From Euptelea pleiosperma (lineage: Eukaryota; Streptophyta; Magnoliopsida; Ranunculales; Eupteleaceae): 64,000 bases of DNA. The translations under genes were made by a program, and so were the position numbers. The DNA is taken from positions 6,131,259 to 6,195,258 of the forward strand of contig CM068553.1 of the NCBI GenBank assembly GCA_035048495.1. Direction: 5' to 3'. The notes below the pieces were generated by a model that saw only the letters and a list, made by a program, of their open reading frames with translations, had not been told where the DNA came from and did no database searches. Shown in pieces: positions 53,938 to 64,000 of this stretch (position 1 is the stretch's first letter; every line of letters starts with the position of its first letter).

Positions 53938-55218
53938 ATGTCGACCTGGTCGGAGCTTCCAGGCCACCTTCTAGCGTTGATAGCAGATAAATTGATTTGC
54001 ACCACGGATTACTTCCGGTTCGGTGCTGTTTGCGTTTCCTGGCGGTTCGCTTTGGCTTCCTGGGGTTCCACTTTTACTGAATACCAAGACTACCAACGCC
54101 GTCATCTTCCGCTGCTAATGATTCCCACTAATAAAGACAACAAGCAGACACGCAGTCTCTACTGCCTCATCGAGAGAAAGGTTTTGGACGTGCAATTACC
54201 GGTGCCCCATGACAAGATCTGCCGTGGTTCCACCCATGGTTGGCTGGTTACTGTCGACGAGAATCTTGCAGTTTATTTATTAAATCCCTTCTCCACAATC
54301 AATAACGAGATTCAGCTCCCCCCACTAACGGCTTTTTCAAAACTTGACGAACATGACGATCCAATTTTCTATGGAGTTGGGCATCTACGCAAGGCCGTCC
54401 TGTCCGCCAACCCGACGTCAACTCCCAACTACACAGCAATGATAATCTACGGTGGATGCGACAGATTAGCCTTCTTCAAGGCTGGTGACAAAGCTTGGAC
54501 TTCTTTTGATTTTGATTTGTTAAGTTTCGACGATATGATTTTCTATAAAGGCCAGTTTTACGCCGTCGACCACTTAGGAAGAGTTCTGGTTTTTGATGTT
54601 GCTCCTTATCCCACGGTGACAAAAATTATACAGCCTCCAACAAACGAAACTATGTGGAGAAAAAGGTATCTTGTGGAATCATCAGGGGAATTGTTGCAGG
54701 TTAGAAGGGTAGTGAGCTGGTCGGACGAAGAGGATGCAGAATCAGATGAAGACGACGATAGAGAATCGGATGAAGATGACGATAGAGAATCGGATGATGA
54801 AGACGACGATACAGAATCGGATGCTGAGGACGACGATACAGAATCGGATGATGATGAAGATACGGAATCTCGATCGGATGGTGACGATATGAGAATATGG
54901 TCAACGATTGAATTCCAAGTATTCAAACTGGATCCAATCGGGTTCAAGTGGATCGAGGTGAAAAACCTGTTGGATCGTGTAATATTCTTAGGAGACAATA
55001 CTTCCATGTCTCTCTCGGCTTTGGATTTCCCAGGATGCAAACCAAATTGCATTTACTTCACAGATGATTACTATTCCCATAATCCAAAGTATTGGCATCA
55101 TGACATGGGAGTCTTCAACTTAGAAGACAGGAGCTTTGAACCACATTATCCAATCGACTCCCAGAGGAACATGCCGGCCCCCATTTGGGTCGAGCCAATG
55201 CTTTTATCAAGAGGTTAG
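53938..55218 (+). CDS. F-box protein with DUF295 (KIB-type beta-propeller) domain
   Basis: Single exon, 426 aa. The ATG at 53938 (MSTWSELPGH) is preferred; the 18-nt upstream extension begins with TTG. Residues 3-40 form an F-box (WSELPGHLLALIADK, FGAVCVSW), which in this family is expected to bind an SKP1/ASK subunit of an SCF ubiquitin ligase. The DUF295 region runs to the C-terminus: STHGWLVTVDE, LLNPFSTINNEIQLPPL, SALDFPGCKPNCIYFTDD, DMGVFNLEDRSFEP, PAPIWVEP. Residues 262-317 are an unusual acidic insert of Asp/Glu/Ser repeats, splitting the propeller. The substrate is unknown. A CT-rich leader precedes the gene. A truncated copy lies at 60934. Confidence 0.93.
   Translation: MSTWSELPGHLLALIADKLICTTDYFRFGAVCVSWRFALASWGSTFTEYQDYQRRHLPLLMIPTNKDNKQTRSLYCLIERKVLDVQLPVPHDKICRGSTHGWLVTVDENLAVYLLNPFSTINNEIQLPPLTAFSKLDEHDDPIFYGVGHLRKAVLSANPTSTPNYTAMIIYGGCDRLAFFKAGDKAWTSFDFDLLSFDDMIFYKGQFYAVDHLGRVLVFDVAPYPTVTKIIQPPTNETMWRKRYLVESSGELLQVRRVVSWSDEEDAESDEDDDRESDEDDDRESDDEDDDTESDAEDDDTESDDDEDTESRSDGDDMRIWSTIEFQVFKLDPIGFKWIEVKNLLDRVIFLGDNTSMSLSALDFPGCKPNCIYFTDDYYSHNPKYWHHDMGVFNLEDRSFEPHYPIDSQRNMPAPIWVEPMLLSRG
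54733..54873 (+). repeat. Acidic-repeat minisatellite in the F-box gene
   Basis: About five imperfect 24-27-bp units built on GACGACGATAGAGAATCGGATG encode D/E/S-rich repeats. All units are multiples of three, so the frame is kept. The antisense frame is also open over it (Ser-rich), which is a composition effect. Copy number probably varies between alleles. Confidence 0.88.
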
Positions 55219-55495
55219 TTGCTGCGCGAGAGGACGCCTTACTGCATGTTCCATAGCTAGTTTAATTTTAATTCTGGTAGGGGTAGGGCATCAAAATGTG
55301 ACTATCAGGAACTTTGAATTCATTTATTTGATTGTAGCAAGTATTAGGTAGAATTCATTTATTTGATTGTAGCAAGTATTAGTTAGGATTTCTTGGCTTG
55401 TACTCTGAACATTGAGAAAAGGGGGTGGAAGAGAAAATTTGGATTTATGGTTATGTTGAGATTAGTTTTTAGAATGTCAGGGAAGAAGTTAATAA

Positions 55496-56433
55496 CATGG
55501 TTTGAAAAACAACCGTTATTTTTACGGAAAATTTCTAAAATGAAAAAAAAACTTTAATCTATTTACAAAAACAAAAATAAAATTTCGACAATTCCAAAAA
55601 AAGTAACTAAACACCCTTTGAAAGGGAAGAAAAAAATCGATGGCCCTGGGGGACTTCAAACTTTGATGTCCCCCTCCCAAAATGTATGACAAGTACCCTT
55701 GTTAACCACTAACCATGGCTTTAACGCTGGTTGGGTTAAGGGATTGACGTACGAGTCTGACATTTTGGGCGGGGGGACTTCAAAGTTTGATGTTCCCCGG
55801 GGCCAGCGAATGTTTTCTCTTGAAATGGCGTTTCTCCCCCTGAGATGAAAAGATTGACTGTTAAAAGCTGAAAAGGCTGACAAACGCCCTTTTAAAGGGC
55901 ATCTGTACCTGACAGAGACGCGTTTCCCATAGAAGAGTAAAACTTTTGTCCCAATACGAGCCATGGGCACACTCTTAGTGGACACTGACCGTATGGATGT
56001 TTGATCAGTCCATTGATGGACCTGTAGTCCAAAAATCAGCCTGATTAGTAATTTACAACCTTTGGATCTTTGCACTCAAATAATGCTCAAATTCTTACGA
56101 TTAATATCAACCCATGAAAATAACTTCAATCGAACGCTTATAAACCACTAATCTTGTTTCTTTTTTGGTGTGTAGGTCCACCTAGTGATTTGCCAAACAT
56201 CCATACGGTCATCGTCCAATAAGAGTGTGCCATGTGGCTCGTATCAGGACAAAAGTTTTACTCGTCTATGGGCAAAAGTTTTACTCCACCTAACTTCAAT
56301 CCAACACCTGACAGATGTCCTTTCAAAGGGCGTTTAGTTACTTTTTTTGGAAATGCCAGAAATTTATTTTTGTTTTTGTAAATAAATTAAAGTTTGTTTT
56401 CTTTTTAAAAATTTTCGGTTATTTTTATAATGG
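55496..56433. mobile_element. Large inverted-repeat element enclosing a palindromic MITE
   Basis: Sequence at 55500-55640 (AACCGTTATTTTTACGG ... AAAAAAGTAACTAAACACCC) recurs inverted at 56326-56433 (GGGCGTTTAGTTACTTTTTT ... CGGTTATTTTTATAATGG). Between them, 55955-56245 is a subfamily A palindromic MITE (CCGTATGGATGTTTGATC / ACATCCATACGGTC). 56440-56690 has more CGTTATTTTC-rich sequence, probably another old member of the CAAGGTTTAAA family. Confidence 0.65.
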
Positions 56434-57075
56434 ATTCAGACCTCCCCTATTACGTTATGTACCATTAAAACAGCCGAAAATAAGGGCCTTTATTTTCGTT
56501 ATTATTTTCTGGAAATTTTTGTGAAAAAAAGGTCATTATTTTCTGTTTTTTTTTTTTCGTTATTTTCTGTTTTTTGAAAATTTGAATTCTAGTGCCATTT
56601 TTTCTATTTTTGCCCCTGAGCATTACAATTTGTTATAACGGAAAAATGGCCATTAAAATTTGACATGGTTAATTTAATGCAACTGAACATGCATGTTTAG
56701 TTCACCTCTTGGTTCATAGCCATTGGATTTGAACTAAACATGCATGGATATGTGGACCCGAAATTGTGTGCCACATGGCAGTTTTTTTAAGGAGGACTTC
56801 AAAGTTTGATATCCCCCCAGCTCCTTGTTATACGAACTTTCTATACACCACCTGATACGGGGGTTGTTAATGTGCAAAGCCAGAGGAAACCAAGTTCTGC
56901 CCGAGCCCAGGCTTAAATTTTAGTTGTTTGGCCCAGGCTTCCCTAAAATTTATATGAAATAATGTCTTAGCAAATATCATCTTTTTTTTTTAACCGTAGG
57001 TATCCGGGCCTCTTAGCAAATATCATCGTTGCTAGGTTTTTTATTCACAGGCTCAATAAAAGTTGAAAGACGCTA

Positions 57076-57976
57076 AGGGCGTGTTTGATTGCATAGAAAT
57101 TTTCCGAGAAAATATGTGAAAAATGCCTTAAATGGCAGATTGATTGTAACTGAGAACACATATTTCAATCATGTGAGAAAATAAATGTGTATTTTTAGGT
57201 GGAAATGAATTCCGGGCTTAGTAGGAAAAATTATCCAGATTTAAATGGCTTGGTAGGGAAAATTAAACCAATTTAAAATGACTACCTAACAATGGACAGT
57301 CGTGGCTATCATGTCCCAAACTTTGAAAATTCACTGTCCCTTTAAAAATTCATTTCTTTGCTTGGGCCGCCTCACTTAACAAGATACTTATTGTTGAAAA
57401 CTTAATCATTAGAAAATGGATTGTAGCGGACTATCGTGTTATGTGCAAAGCTAGTGGAGAAAACACTAACCATCTTTTTGTACATTGTGAGTTTGCTAGA
57501 CAGGTCTGGTCGCTATTTTTAGCCCACGTGACTATGAGTTGGGTCTTTCCAGAGTCAGTAGGGGAAGTCTTGGAGAGCTGGCTCAAATTCCCTTCGTTGG
57601 CAAGAGGCAACTTGTTATGGAAGATGGTGCCATTGGCTATCATTTGGGAAATATTGAGTGAGAGAAGCAATAGAACTTTCCAGGGCAAGGAGCTAGTGCT
57701 CTTTCCATGAGGATATTTTGAGTATTAAGGCACTACTATTTGGGTGGAGTAGCATCTCATAAGAGATGAGAGGAACTTTCTTTAGTGATTTGGTTTTTAG
57801 ATTTGATGACATTCTGTATTGACTATAAATCTTCTTTCTCTTTCCTCTTTGTTGAGATCTTCTCGATCTCCTTTTATCATATATTAAAATCTTTGACTTA
57901 TCAAAAAAACAAATATGGACAGTCGCGTTTTCCCAAGGAAAATACAATTTTTCCTCATGACAATCAAACACACCCT
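57076..57976. mobile_element. hAT-like MITE split by an L1 insertion
   Basis: The terminal inverted repeat AGGGCGTGTTTGATTG (57076-57091) is matched by CAATCAAACACACCCT (57961-57976) with one mismatch. The interior AGAAAATATGTG...CCCAAGGAAAATAC is self-complementary. Without the L1 at 57303-57914 the element is about 278 bp. No outer target duplication was found. Confidence 0.7.
57303..57914 (+). mobile_element. 5'-truncated L1, 612 bp, with 11-bp target duplication
   Basis: ATGGACAGTCG flanks the insert (57292-57302 and 57915-57925). It encodes a zf-RVT-like domain (CKASGENTNHLFVHCEFARQVW) and a C-terminal text IIWEILSERSNRTFQGKE in one open stretch, then the tail RGTFFSDLVFRFDDIL and CTTATCAAAAAAAC. 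The tail matches the insert at 1416-1682. Confidence 0.88.
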
Positions 57977-58109
57977 AAGATATCCTTTTTAATCAATTCA
58001 CTACCTCCATAACAGAGTTTCATCTTTTCAGGGTCTCCATGCAACTCCTTTACCAATTCACAGGGCCGTTGCAGTCCATGCAAAGGACTATCGCAGCCCT
58101 AGAAATATA

Positions 58110-58362
58110 ATTTTTAGGCCTAATGACTGCGTGGATATTGTTCAAGCCCACCTATTGGTGGATAAACACACTAAAAAAATCAGCTTGATTGATGATATCT
58201 AACCATTGGATTTACTACTCAAAAAACATGTTTGAATCTAATGGCTAGAATCAATCTTAAAGAGTACTAAAATCTATGTGGCTAGAGATAATCAATCAGA
58301 TTAATTTTTCGTTTGTATATCCAAGGGGTGGGTAAATATCCCTGTGGTTAGTGGGCTGGGGC
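58110..58362. mobile_element. Palindromic MITE, subfamily B
   Basis: TTCAAGCCCACCTATTGGTGGATA and its inverse TATCCAAGGGGTGGGTAAATAT flank a centre with AACCATTGGATTTACTACTC and its inverse. Related to 30114, 52600 and 59430. 58380-58760 beyond it holds a poly-T run (58584) and a possible LINE tail, with no gene. Confidence 0.7.
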
Positions 58363-59429
58363 CTAAGGCGGCCGCCCTATTGGCCTTATGGTAGAGACGG
58401 CGCTGCTAATTCACCAAAGCATGCACCTTCACGGACACAAGGTTTGATTTGTGGTTTTTGCAGGGTTATCCCTGAGTACTTCAATAAGGGTGCTTCTGAA
58501 AGGCAGATTTTGTAAATATTTGCTCTAATTGGGAACTGAACTTACTAGGTCCTTGAAAATGTGTATTTAATTTATAAAATCATTTTTTTTTTTTTTTGAA
58601 AACATTAAATAGCGCGTTTTTCAATGGACATCCAACCAACGGTGCTGATAATGTTTGCACACCAGTGTATGCAAACGTTTGCAGACTAGATTCTCTCTGC
58701 TGTCCCTTGTTATTGTAATTCTTTGCTTTTGATAAAGATATGCAAGTTATAAAAAAAATAGTGTGATACAAATATTCTATGTAATGCCACGTGGTATACT
58801 CTTTCAGGCCCAATGGCCCATGAATGTTTGGCCTGTACACTTTGGTAGACATACAGACCTTAGGTGCAACTCGGACAGGCCCAACCAAACCTCGATCTGG
58901 GCTTGGGTTTTGAAGCTCGAGTTGGACTTGGACCAAGATTTTTGAGTCCCACCAAAAGTCAAGTTGGGTTTGGGCTGAGACCTCAGGCAATCAAGCACTA
59001 AAGAAAGATTTTTCTAAAAAATCTTATCTATTTCTCTCTCCATAATCTCCCGTGAGAAGAGAATCTTAATTGTTACCTTTAAAATAGGAAATAAGGCCTG
59101 AAATTTAGTGATTAATGAAGATTATAGAAGATATTCGAGATAGGGCCGATATTCTTGGGATTTCGGTTTCGGTCAACCTTGAAACCTGACTCAAAATTTC
59201 AAAGATTTCGCGGAAATTTAAAACCTTGCTTCCGGTGGTTGGGGTTTAATTTAATTTATTTTTTTGTGTTCTCGTGCACAGAATGTGATGTGATGCAATT
59301 AGGGCATCAAAATGTGATCACTATTATTGGATTCTTCACCTCTTGGTTTGCAAATCTCTGTACGTTGCGTTTCTTTTGGTGAGAGAATGCCCCCAGTCCA
59401 GCTCCCACTACAAGTCCAGGCCCTACATA

Positions 59430-59680
59430 GCACATTTTTTTTCGGGCCCACTAATCGCATTAATGTTTAGTCCATCCCTTGTTGGATATACGAACCAAAA
59501 ATCAACCTGATTAATTGGTTATATCTCTAGGCATTGATTTTAGTACTTTTTAGGATTTATTCTAGTCGTTGGATTCAAGCGTGTTTTTTGGGTAGTAAAT
59601 CCAATGGCTGGAACTCATCAATCAAGCTGATTTTTACTGGGTTTATCCACCAATAGGGTGGGCTAAAGCTGAACATAAAG
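59430..59680. mobile_element. Palindromic MITE, subfamily B
   Basis: TTTAGTCCATCCCTTGTTGGATATA is matched inversely by TTATCCACCAATAGGGTGGGCTAAA. The centre reads ATTGATTTTAGTAC...GTAGTAAATCCAAT. Partial A-type ends (GTGCCACGTGGCTCATATTG) follow at 59775-59800; further fragments are at 58788 and 59970-60050. Confidence 0.7.
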
Positions 59681-60236
59681 GACTGAATACTCCCCCTGAA
59701 TGTCCCCTATACTCTGATCAATTGGAACCTGTTTCTTGTTTTTTGAATGTTGTTGGGTACAACCTCGAATAGTGTGCCACGTGGCTCATATTGGGCCCTG
59801 TCATCAAAGTTTTACTCCCATACAAACGTTTGTGCCTTTTCTCCTATGGCAGATTTCGAAAGTCCCAAATCTATTGGGCTCGGATCATAAGTCATTTAAA
59901 CCTCATTCTATACCTACCAACTTAATGTCCTAATGGCCTTTGATCACTGCAAGGGCCATGTCCTTCCCTGATCACCACTGACCCATGAATGTTTGGCCCA
60001 CACTTTAGTGGACCTACATACCTTGAGTGCAAATCAGACAGGCCCAACCCAACCTCGAGCTGGGCTTGGGCTCAATTTTTGGAGCTCGAGTTTGGGATAT
60101 TTCGAAAATGGTGTACTCAACATTTTCAAGCTGCCCTAATCTGTTGGGATATTTCATAACGGTGCATACGACATTTACAATCTTTAGAATCTGCACCACG
60201 TGTGTCCTTCGCTCACACAATGCTGTGAGCGAATCC

Positions 60237-60560
60237 GATCACAGCCTACAATTAGAGTCACGTGACCAATTCTTAGTAGATGCTGACCATATGGATGTTT
60301 GGCCAAGCACTAGGTGGACCTACAATCCAAAAATAAACCTTATATCAGTGATTTCTAAGCGTTGGATTGAAGTTATTTTCATGGGTTGATTTTAACTGTA
60401 GGATTTTGGGCATTATTGAGTGTTATTTGGTTGCAAAGATCCAACGGTTCTAAATCACTAATCAAACTGATTTTTGTGCAGGTCCACCGAATCACTGACC
60501 AAACATCCAAACATTCAGCGTCATCTAATAATGTGCCACATAGCTCATATTGTGGGCTGT
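60237..60560. mobile_element. Palindromic MITE, subfamily A, upstream of the truncated F-box copy
   Basis: GAGTCACGTGACC and GACCATATGGATGTTTGGCC on the left mirror CCAAACATCCAAAC and GTGCCACATAGCTCATATTG on the right. The centre carries ATGGGTTGATTTTAACTGT. It ends about 370 bp before the ATG at 60934. Confidence 0.75.
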
Positions 60561-60813
60561 GATCGGCTTCCGGTCTCTTATTTTGCCACGTAAGATAATT
60601 AAAACAAACTTGAAACAGGATATGTGGCAACTGGCAAGTGGTCTTTTTTGGTAACTTTGCTATGAGAAGTAAGAACATTTCACGTTTGGTTTCCTAAAAA
60701 GGAAAGGAAACCGTTCTTAAAACAAACTTTTGAAATTCATGCCCAAATTTTAGAAGGTCAACCTGGCAAATACCAAGAGCGAAGAAAGTTTGTTTGGGAA
60801 TTCTTAAATTCTC

Positions 60814-60820
60814 TATAAAA
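60814..60820 (+). promoter_or_regulatory. TATA box candidate of the truncated F-box copy
   Basis: CTCTATAAAATC lies 114 bp upstream of the ATG. The following TAAAACCCTAAACAAG aligns with GCAAACCCTAAAACAAG upstream of the intact F-box gene, where the corresponding position appears to read CTACAAAAC. Confidence 0.5.
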
Positions 60821-60933
60821 TCTTGTAAAACCCTAAACAAGATTACTTACTGAAGCAAAGTACGCATCTCTCTGTTAAGATCTGCACTAAACTCTTTTAT
60901 TATATTGCTTTTTGTTTTCTTCTGGTTTCAAGT

Positions 60934-61083
60934 ATGTCGGACTGGTCCGAGCTTCCCGGCCACCTTCTAGCGGAGATCGCCGATAAGATGATTTGCACCA
61001 CCGATTATGTCTGGTTCGGTGCTGTCTGCGTTTCCTGGATTTACTTCACATGCACATGTGATCGGCTTGTTCATAGTTGGTGA
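60934..61083 (+). pseudogene. Truncated F-box gene copy
   Basis: The 49-codon ORF starts MSDWSELPGHLLAEIADK and runs to FGAVCVSW, near-identical to residues 1-35 of the F-box protein at 53938. Similarity stops sharply after the TGG at 61036, and unrelated codons lead to a stop. Upstream leader similarity (CCCTAAAACAAG, TACGCATCTCTCTG) shows that the duplication included the 5' flank. No DUF295 sequence appears in the remaining 2.9 kb. It is either a 5' fragment duplicate or a gene broken by an insertion whose far end is outside the window. Confidence 0.85.
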
Positions 61084-63000
61084 TTTATTATGTTAGGACC
61101 CCTCTTTTTATAGACAGAATAGAAATTCTTGTCACACTTATAGCATGACTTCCGACTCTTGTTGTTGGACTTTTGGCTCTTGCTCCTAGACTTCCGATCC
61201 AACTTGCTCCTGAACTTCTGATTCAACTTGCTCTATTGTGAATTAAGATTTAACCATAATAATCTGCAGATTGTCAATATAATACATAGTGGGCTTGTTA
61301 TGAAGGGGTGCAATCCAACTGGAGGTAAAAAAGGCAAAATTTCTCCCACTAATTTATTTAATGATAAGATTGGTCTCTAAATTTAAAAGTAGGTAACATA
61401 TTTTTTTTAAAAAATGAATAAAATGCAAATAAATGATTTTCTTGATTGACAAACTTAACGATATATCATTTATAGATTGAGAAGGTGTTAGGTACTTTGA
61501 GATTTTTTATCCTTTCACTTAATCTCTTAAAACAAGAGGTGTTTGAAAAATTTTCTATAGAATTTGGATGGTTAATTAGAAGACTATTTTGCAAGAGTTT
61601 CTTTAGGTCTATGGAAGGGCTTAAAGGAGTACTGTCTTTCTCTCTTGGAGGGATGTGGTATTTATAAGTGAAAGATAAAGTTTGAGATAGTTTGAAAATA
61701 AAATATTAAATTAGTTTGATCATTTAGATGATAAAAGTATAGAAAGAATTTTGTCCTATATAGATATTTTAAATTTTTTTTTAATTTATTGGATAAAAGT
61801 TTAGCAATATTCAAGAAAACTGAATGGTTTTAGGAGAGTTAGGTAAGAAAAATAAACAAAAATACGTGGATAATAAGAAAAGAGTTGATGAATTGGATGG
61901 ATAAGCTCAAGTAGCATTATCAAATGTATGTCATGATATATTAACTTTAGTGTATCTACTCATATTAAGAGTGTACATCTTAGAATTTTGATCAATCATT
62001 GATAAAATATTTATTATAAATTCAAAATTGACAAAATAAAAATTATTTGAAAGATTTTTCAAAGTACTTTTCAATTGATAAACATCTCATTCACAAAAGT
62101 TATCAAAAATTGAGATTATTTAAAAATCAACCAAACAAAAACCTTAATCTTATGATTGAGTTATTAGATTTTATTGAAATTTTATTTTTTTAAAAAATAA
62201 AAAAATAAAAAATAAATAATTTTAGTAATAAAATCGAAGATATAAATATTTCTTGATCATTTATCAATGAAAAAAATAGTATATATGGTAATTTTACATA
62301 ATTTGTACATTAGAAAGTGTTGATATGAAAAATGTTTTACTACATTAATTTACAAGAAAAAGGCATTTCTAGAAAACTTATTTCGGGCAACCATACGAAG
62401 CCTAAAATTAATTTTTTCTAAAAGGATATTTTGCAAATGCATTTTTCATAAAAGTGTCAGTTGGACCATGATTAATGCAAAATGTCTTCATCTTCTCTTG
62501 ATGGCCCCCACCCCTATGATCGATAAGAATGATAGGTGGCGAGGGGTGGGAGTAGGGTTAATTTCTTTGTTAGTATGTTCGTTGAGCTTGCAAAATAAGA
62601 ACAATCTTTTTTGCCTTGAAAAATGACATTCATGTATTTGTTATAGAAGACTAAAGTTGTGAACGAATTAATTTCAGAATGAGTCAAGGTTGATCCAGAA
62701 CTCATCCAATAGTTTATCAAATCATGATTGTAAGATCTAGACCCAATTTGAAGCTATCAGAACTTATCAAATTGCATTTAGTCAAGCTAAATGATGAACT
62801 TATGTAATTTGAATTTGAACAAAAATAAAAACTACAAAATTTTATGTCAAATAACAAATTGTAAAGGATTTTATTAACACACATTTTTTTTTTATAAATT
62901 CAATAGATATATTAATAAGGAGGTCAAGAAGAATCTAAAAAAATAAAAAACATAGATGAGATGGAACCCGCCAAAAATCAAAGAAACCGCAAAGTAAACT
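61037..63000. other. Unassigned AT-rich sequence after the F-box break
   Basis: 61130-61235 has imperfect repeats of CTTGCTCCTGAACTTC/CTTGCTCCTAGACTTCC and could belong to an LTR element inserted at the F-box break. 61300-62900 is AT-rich with short direct AAATAAAAAATAA motifs. I recognise no coding domain, and the short ORFs here look random. Confidence 0.4.
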
Positions 63001-63004
63001 TAGA

Positions 63005-63300
63005 AAGACCCTACACGATGAGCCACCTGGCACAATCTTAGAGACCACTGACTGTATGGATGTTTGGCCATACCTAGGTGGACCTATGTAGCAAAAATCA
63101 GCCTGATTAGTAATTTCAAACTTTTGGATTTTTTGGACCCCACATAATGCTCAAATCCCATGGTTAAAAATCAACCATGAAAACGACTCCAATCAAATGC
63201 TTAGAAATCACTTATCGGACTGATTTTTTGTATGTCCATCCACCTTGGGATGAGCCCAACATCCATGCATACCGCCAGTAGTCTCTAATAGCATGCCTCT
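63005..63300. mobile_element. Palindromic MITE, subfamily A
   Basis: GAGCCACCTGGCAC and GACTGTATGGATGTTTGGCC on the left mirror CCAACATCCATGC and a TAGTCTCTAATAGCATGCC end on the right. The centre has CCCATGGTTAAAAATCAACC. The right-end text matches the copy at 41070. Confidence 0.75.
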
Positions 63301-63339
63301 TTGCTGATTTACCCCTATATATTTCCAAAACAACCCTTA

Positions 63340-63912
63340 CTTTCTATGACTTTTTTTGGCGGTAATTCCAGAACTTCTACGAGAAATTACTTCTCAAAAA
63401 TTAGAACGCCTCCCAATGCTTTTAATTTCTATGACTTTTTTTGGCGGTAAAAAATCAACTAGTAGCTTCTACCAAGGTTTAAAGGAGGCCATTTTAACGG
63501 TTAAACGGACTGGGGGCGTTACCGTTTAAACGGCCGTTAAAACGGATTGAAACGGTCAGGGGCAAAAATGGAAAAAAATGGAATTAAACGGAAAAAGTGG
63601 CGCTGAAATTCAAATTTTGAAATTTGAAAATAAAAAAAAAAAAGGATTTTAACGGAATTAAACGGTTTTAACGGCCGTTTTTTTCACAAAATTTTTCAAA
63701 ATTAAATGGCTGTTTAAACGATTTTAACGGCCATTTAAATGATTTTAACGGCCGTTAAAACCAAAAAACGGCCGTTTTTTTCAAAACCGATAAAACGGGT
63801 TTAAACGGTTTAAACGGAAACAGGATTGGTGCGTTACCATTTAAACAGCCGTTTTTAAAACCATGGCTTCTACTACAAGTAGAAATGCTTTTACTTCTTG
63901 TTCCCAAACACC
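63340..63912 (-). mobile_element. hAT-like MITE, GGGCGTTTGG family (copy 3), split by another MITE
   Basis: GAAATTACTTCTCAAAAATT and GGTAAAAAATCAACTAGTAG on the left and CTTCTACTACAAGTAGAAAT plus TTCCCAAACACCTCC on the right match 23035-23166. The left end is duplicated and truncated. The element at 63473-63865 interrupts it. Confidence 0.7.
63473..63865. mobile_element. hAT-type MITE of the CAAGGTTTAAA family, 393 bp
   Basis: The element starts CAAGGTTTAAAGGAGGCC and ends GTTTTTAAAACCATG. A perfect 8-bp duplication GCTTCTAC flanks it (63465-63472 and 63866-63873). The interior is packed with TTTAACGGCCGTT units. The host MITE reads continuously when it is removed. Confidence 0.92.
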
Positions 63913-64000
63913 TCCTAAATATGTACATGTTAATTGGATTTGGGCTGGATACCACGGGCTTGATTCTTAGGCCTTGTTTGGTTCGCTGCACTGGGATGAA

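Noticed and set aside
54606..55052. 148-aa antisense ORF, Ser-rich, within the F-box gene
   Set aside because: It is the complement of the Asp/Glu repeat region; the sense frame matches a known family over its full length.
61485..61667. 60-aa ORF
   Set aside because: Hydrophobic composition only, no start context or homology seen; AT-rich surroundings.

Overview
This is nuclear DNA from a flowering plant. Every recognisable coding exon encodes a plant protein, all introns inferred by hand have GT-AG ends, and gene density is very low: four recognisable genes plus one gene fragment in 64 kb. Most of the rest is nested transposable elements (L1 and RTE LINEs, Copia, TRIM, SINE-like, Helitron-like, hAT-type and palindromic MITEs). 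Very long, TE-filled introns (5.8, 8.0 and 11.7 kb) argue against a compact genome such as Arabidopsis. They would fit a magnoliid, an early-diverging eudicot or another TE-rich woody angiosperm, but I cannot name the species.

Layout. (1) 201-29642, minus strand: a complete 19-exon gene for the 59-kDa type of mitochondrial NAD-dependent malic enzyme. The hand-spliced CDS is 1815 nt (604 aa) with no frameshift or internal stop. Intron 17 holds a 5'-truncated L1, an older L1 and a degenerate Copia element. Intron 6 holds a decayed RTE LINE that itself contains a TRIM, a 3-kb inverted-repeat element and a small MITE. (2) 31812-40045, minus: a two-exon gene for an 84-aa single-pass membrane protein, probably a mitochondrial complex I accessory protein, with an 8.0-kb intron. 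(3) 42881-48267, minus: a six-exon gene for a 317-aa extended-SDR/RmlD-like protein of the MAT2B type. (4) 48.4-53.9 kb: a dense pile of palindromic and hAT-type MITEs and a Helitron-like element. (5) 53938-55218, plus: a single-exon F-box/DUF295 protein with an acidic repeat insert. (6) 55.2-60.9 kb: more MITEs and L1 debris. (7) 60934-61083: a truncated F-box copy. (8) 61.1-64 kb: AT-rich sequence and nested MITEs.

Genes 1-3 are consecutive on one strand. As I recall, their Arabidopsis counterparts also lie together (At4g00560, At4g00570, At4g00585), so this looks like conserved microsynteny. Two of the three products are, or probably are, mitochondrial: malic enzyme makes NADH in the matrix and complex I consumes it. 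The most unusual feature is a family of palindromic MITEs whose arms often carry CACGTG (G-box) cores. Such elements lie upstream of every gene start in the window. I see no tRNA or rRNA genes and no CRISPR.
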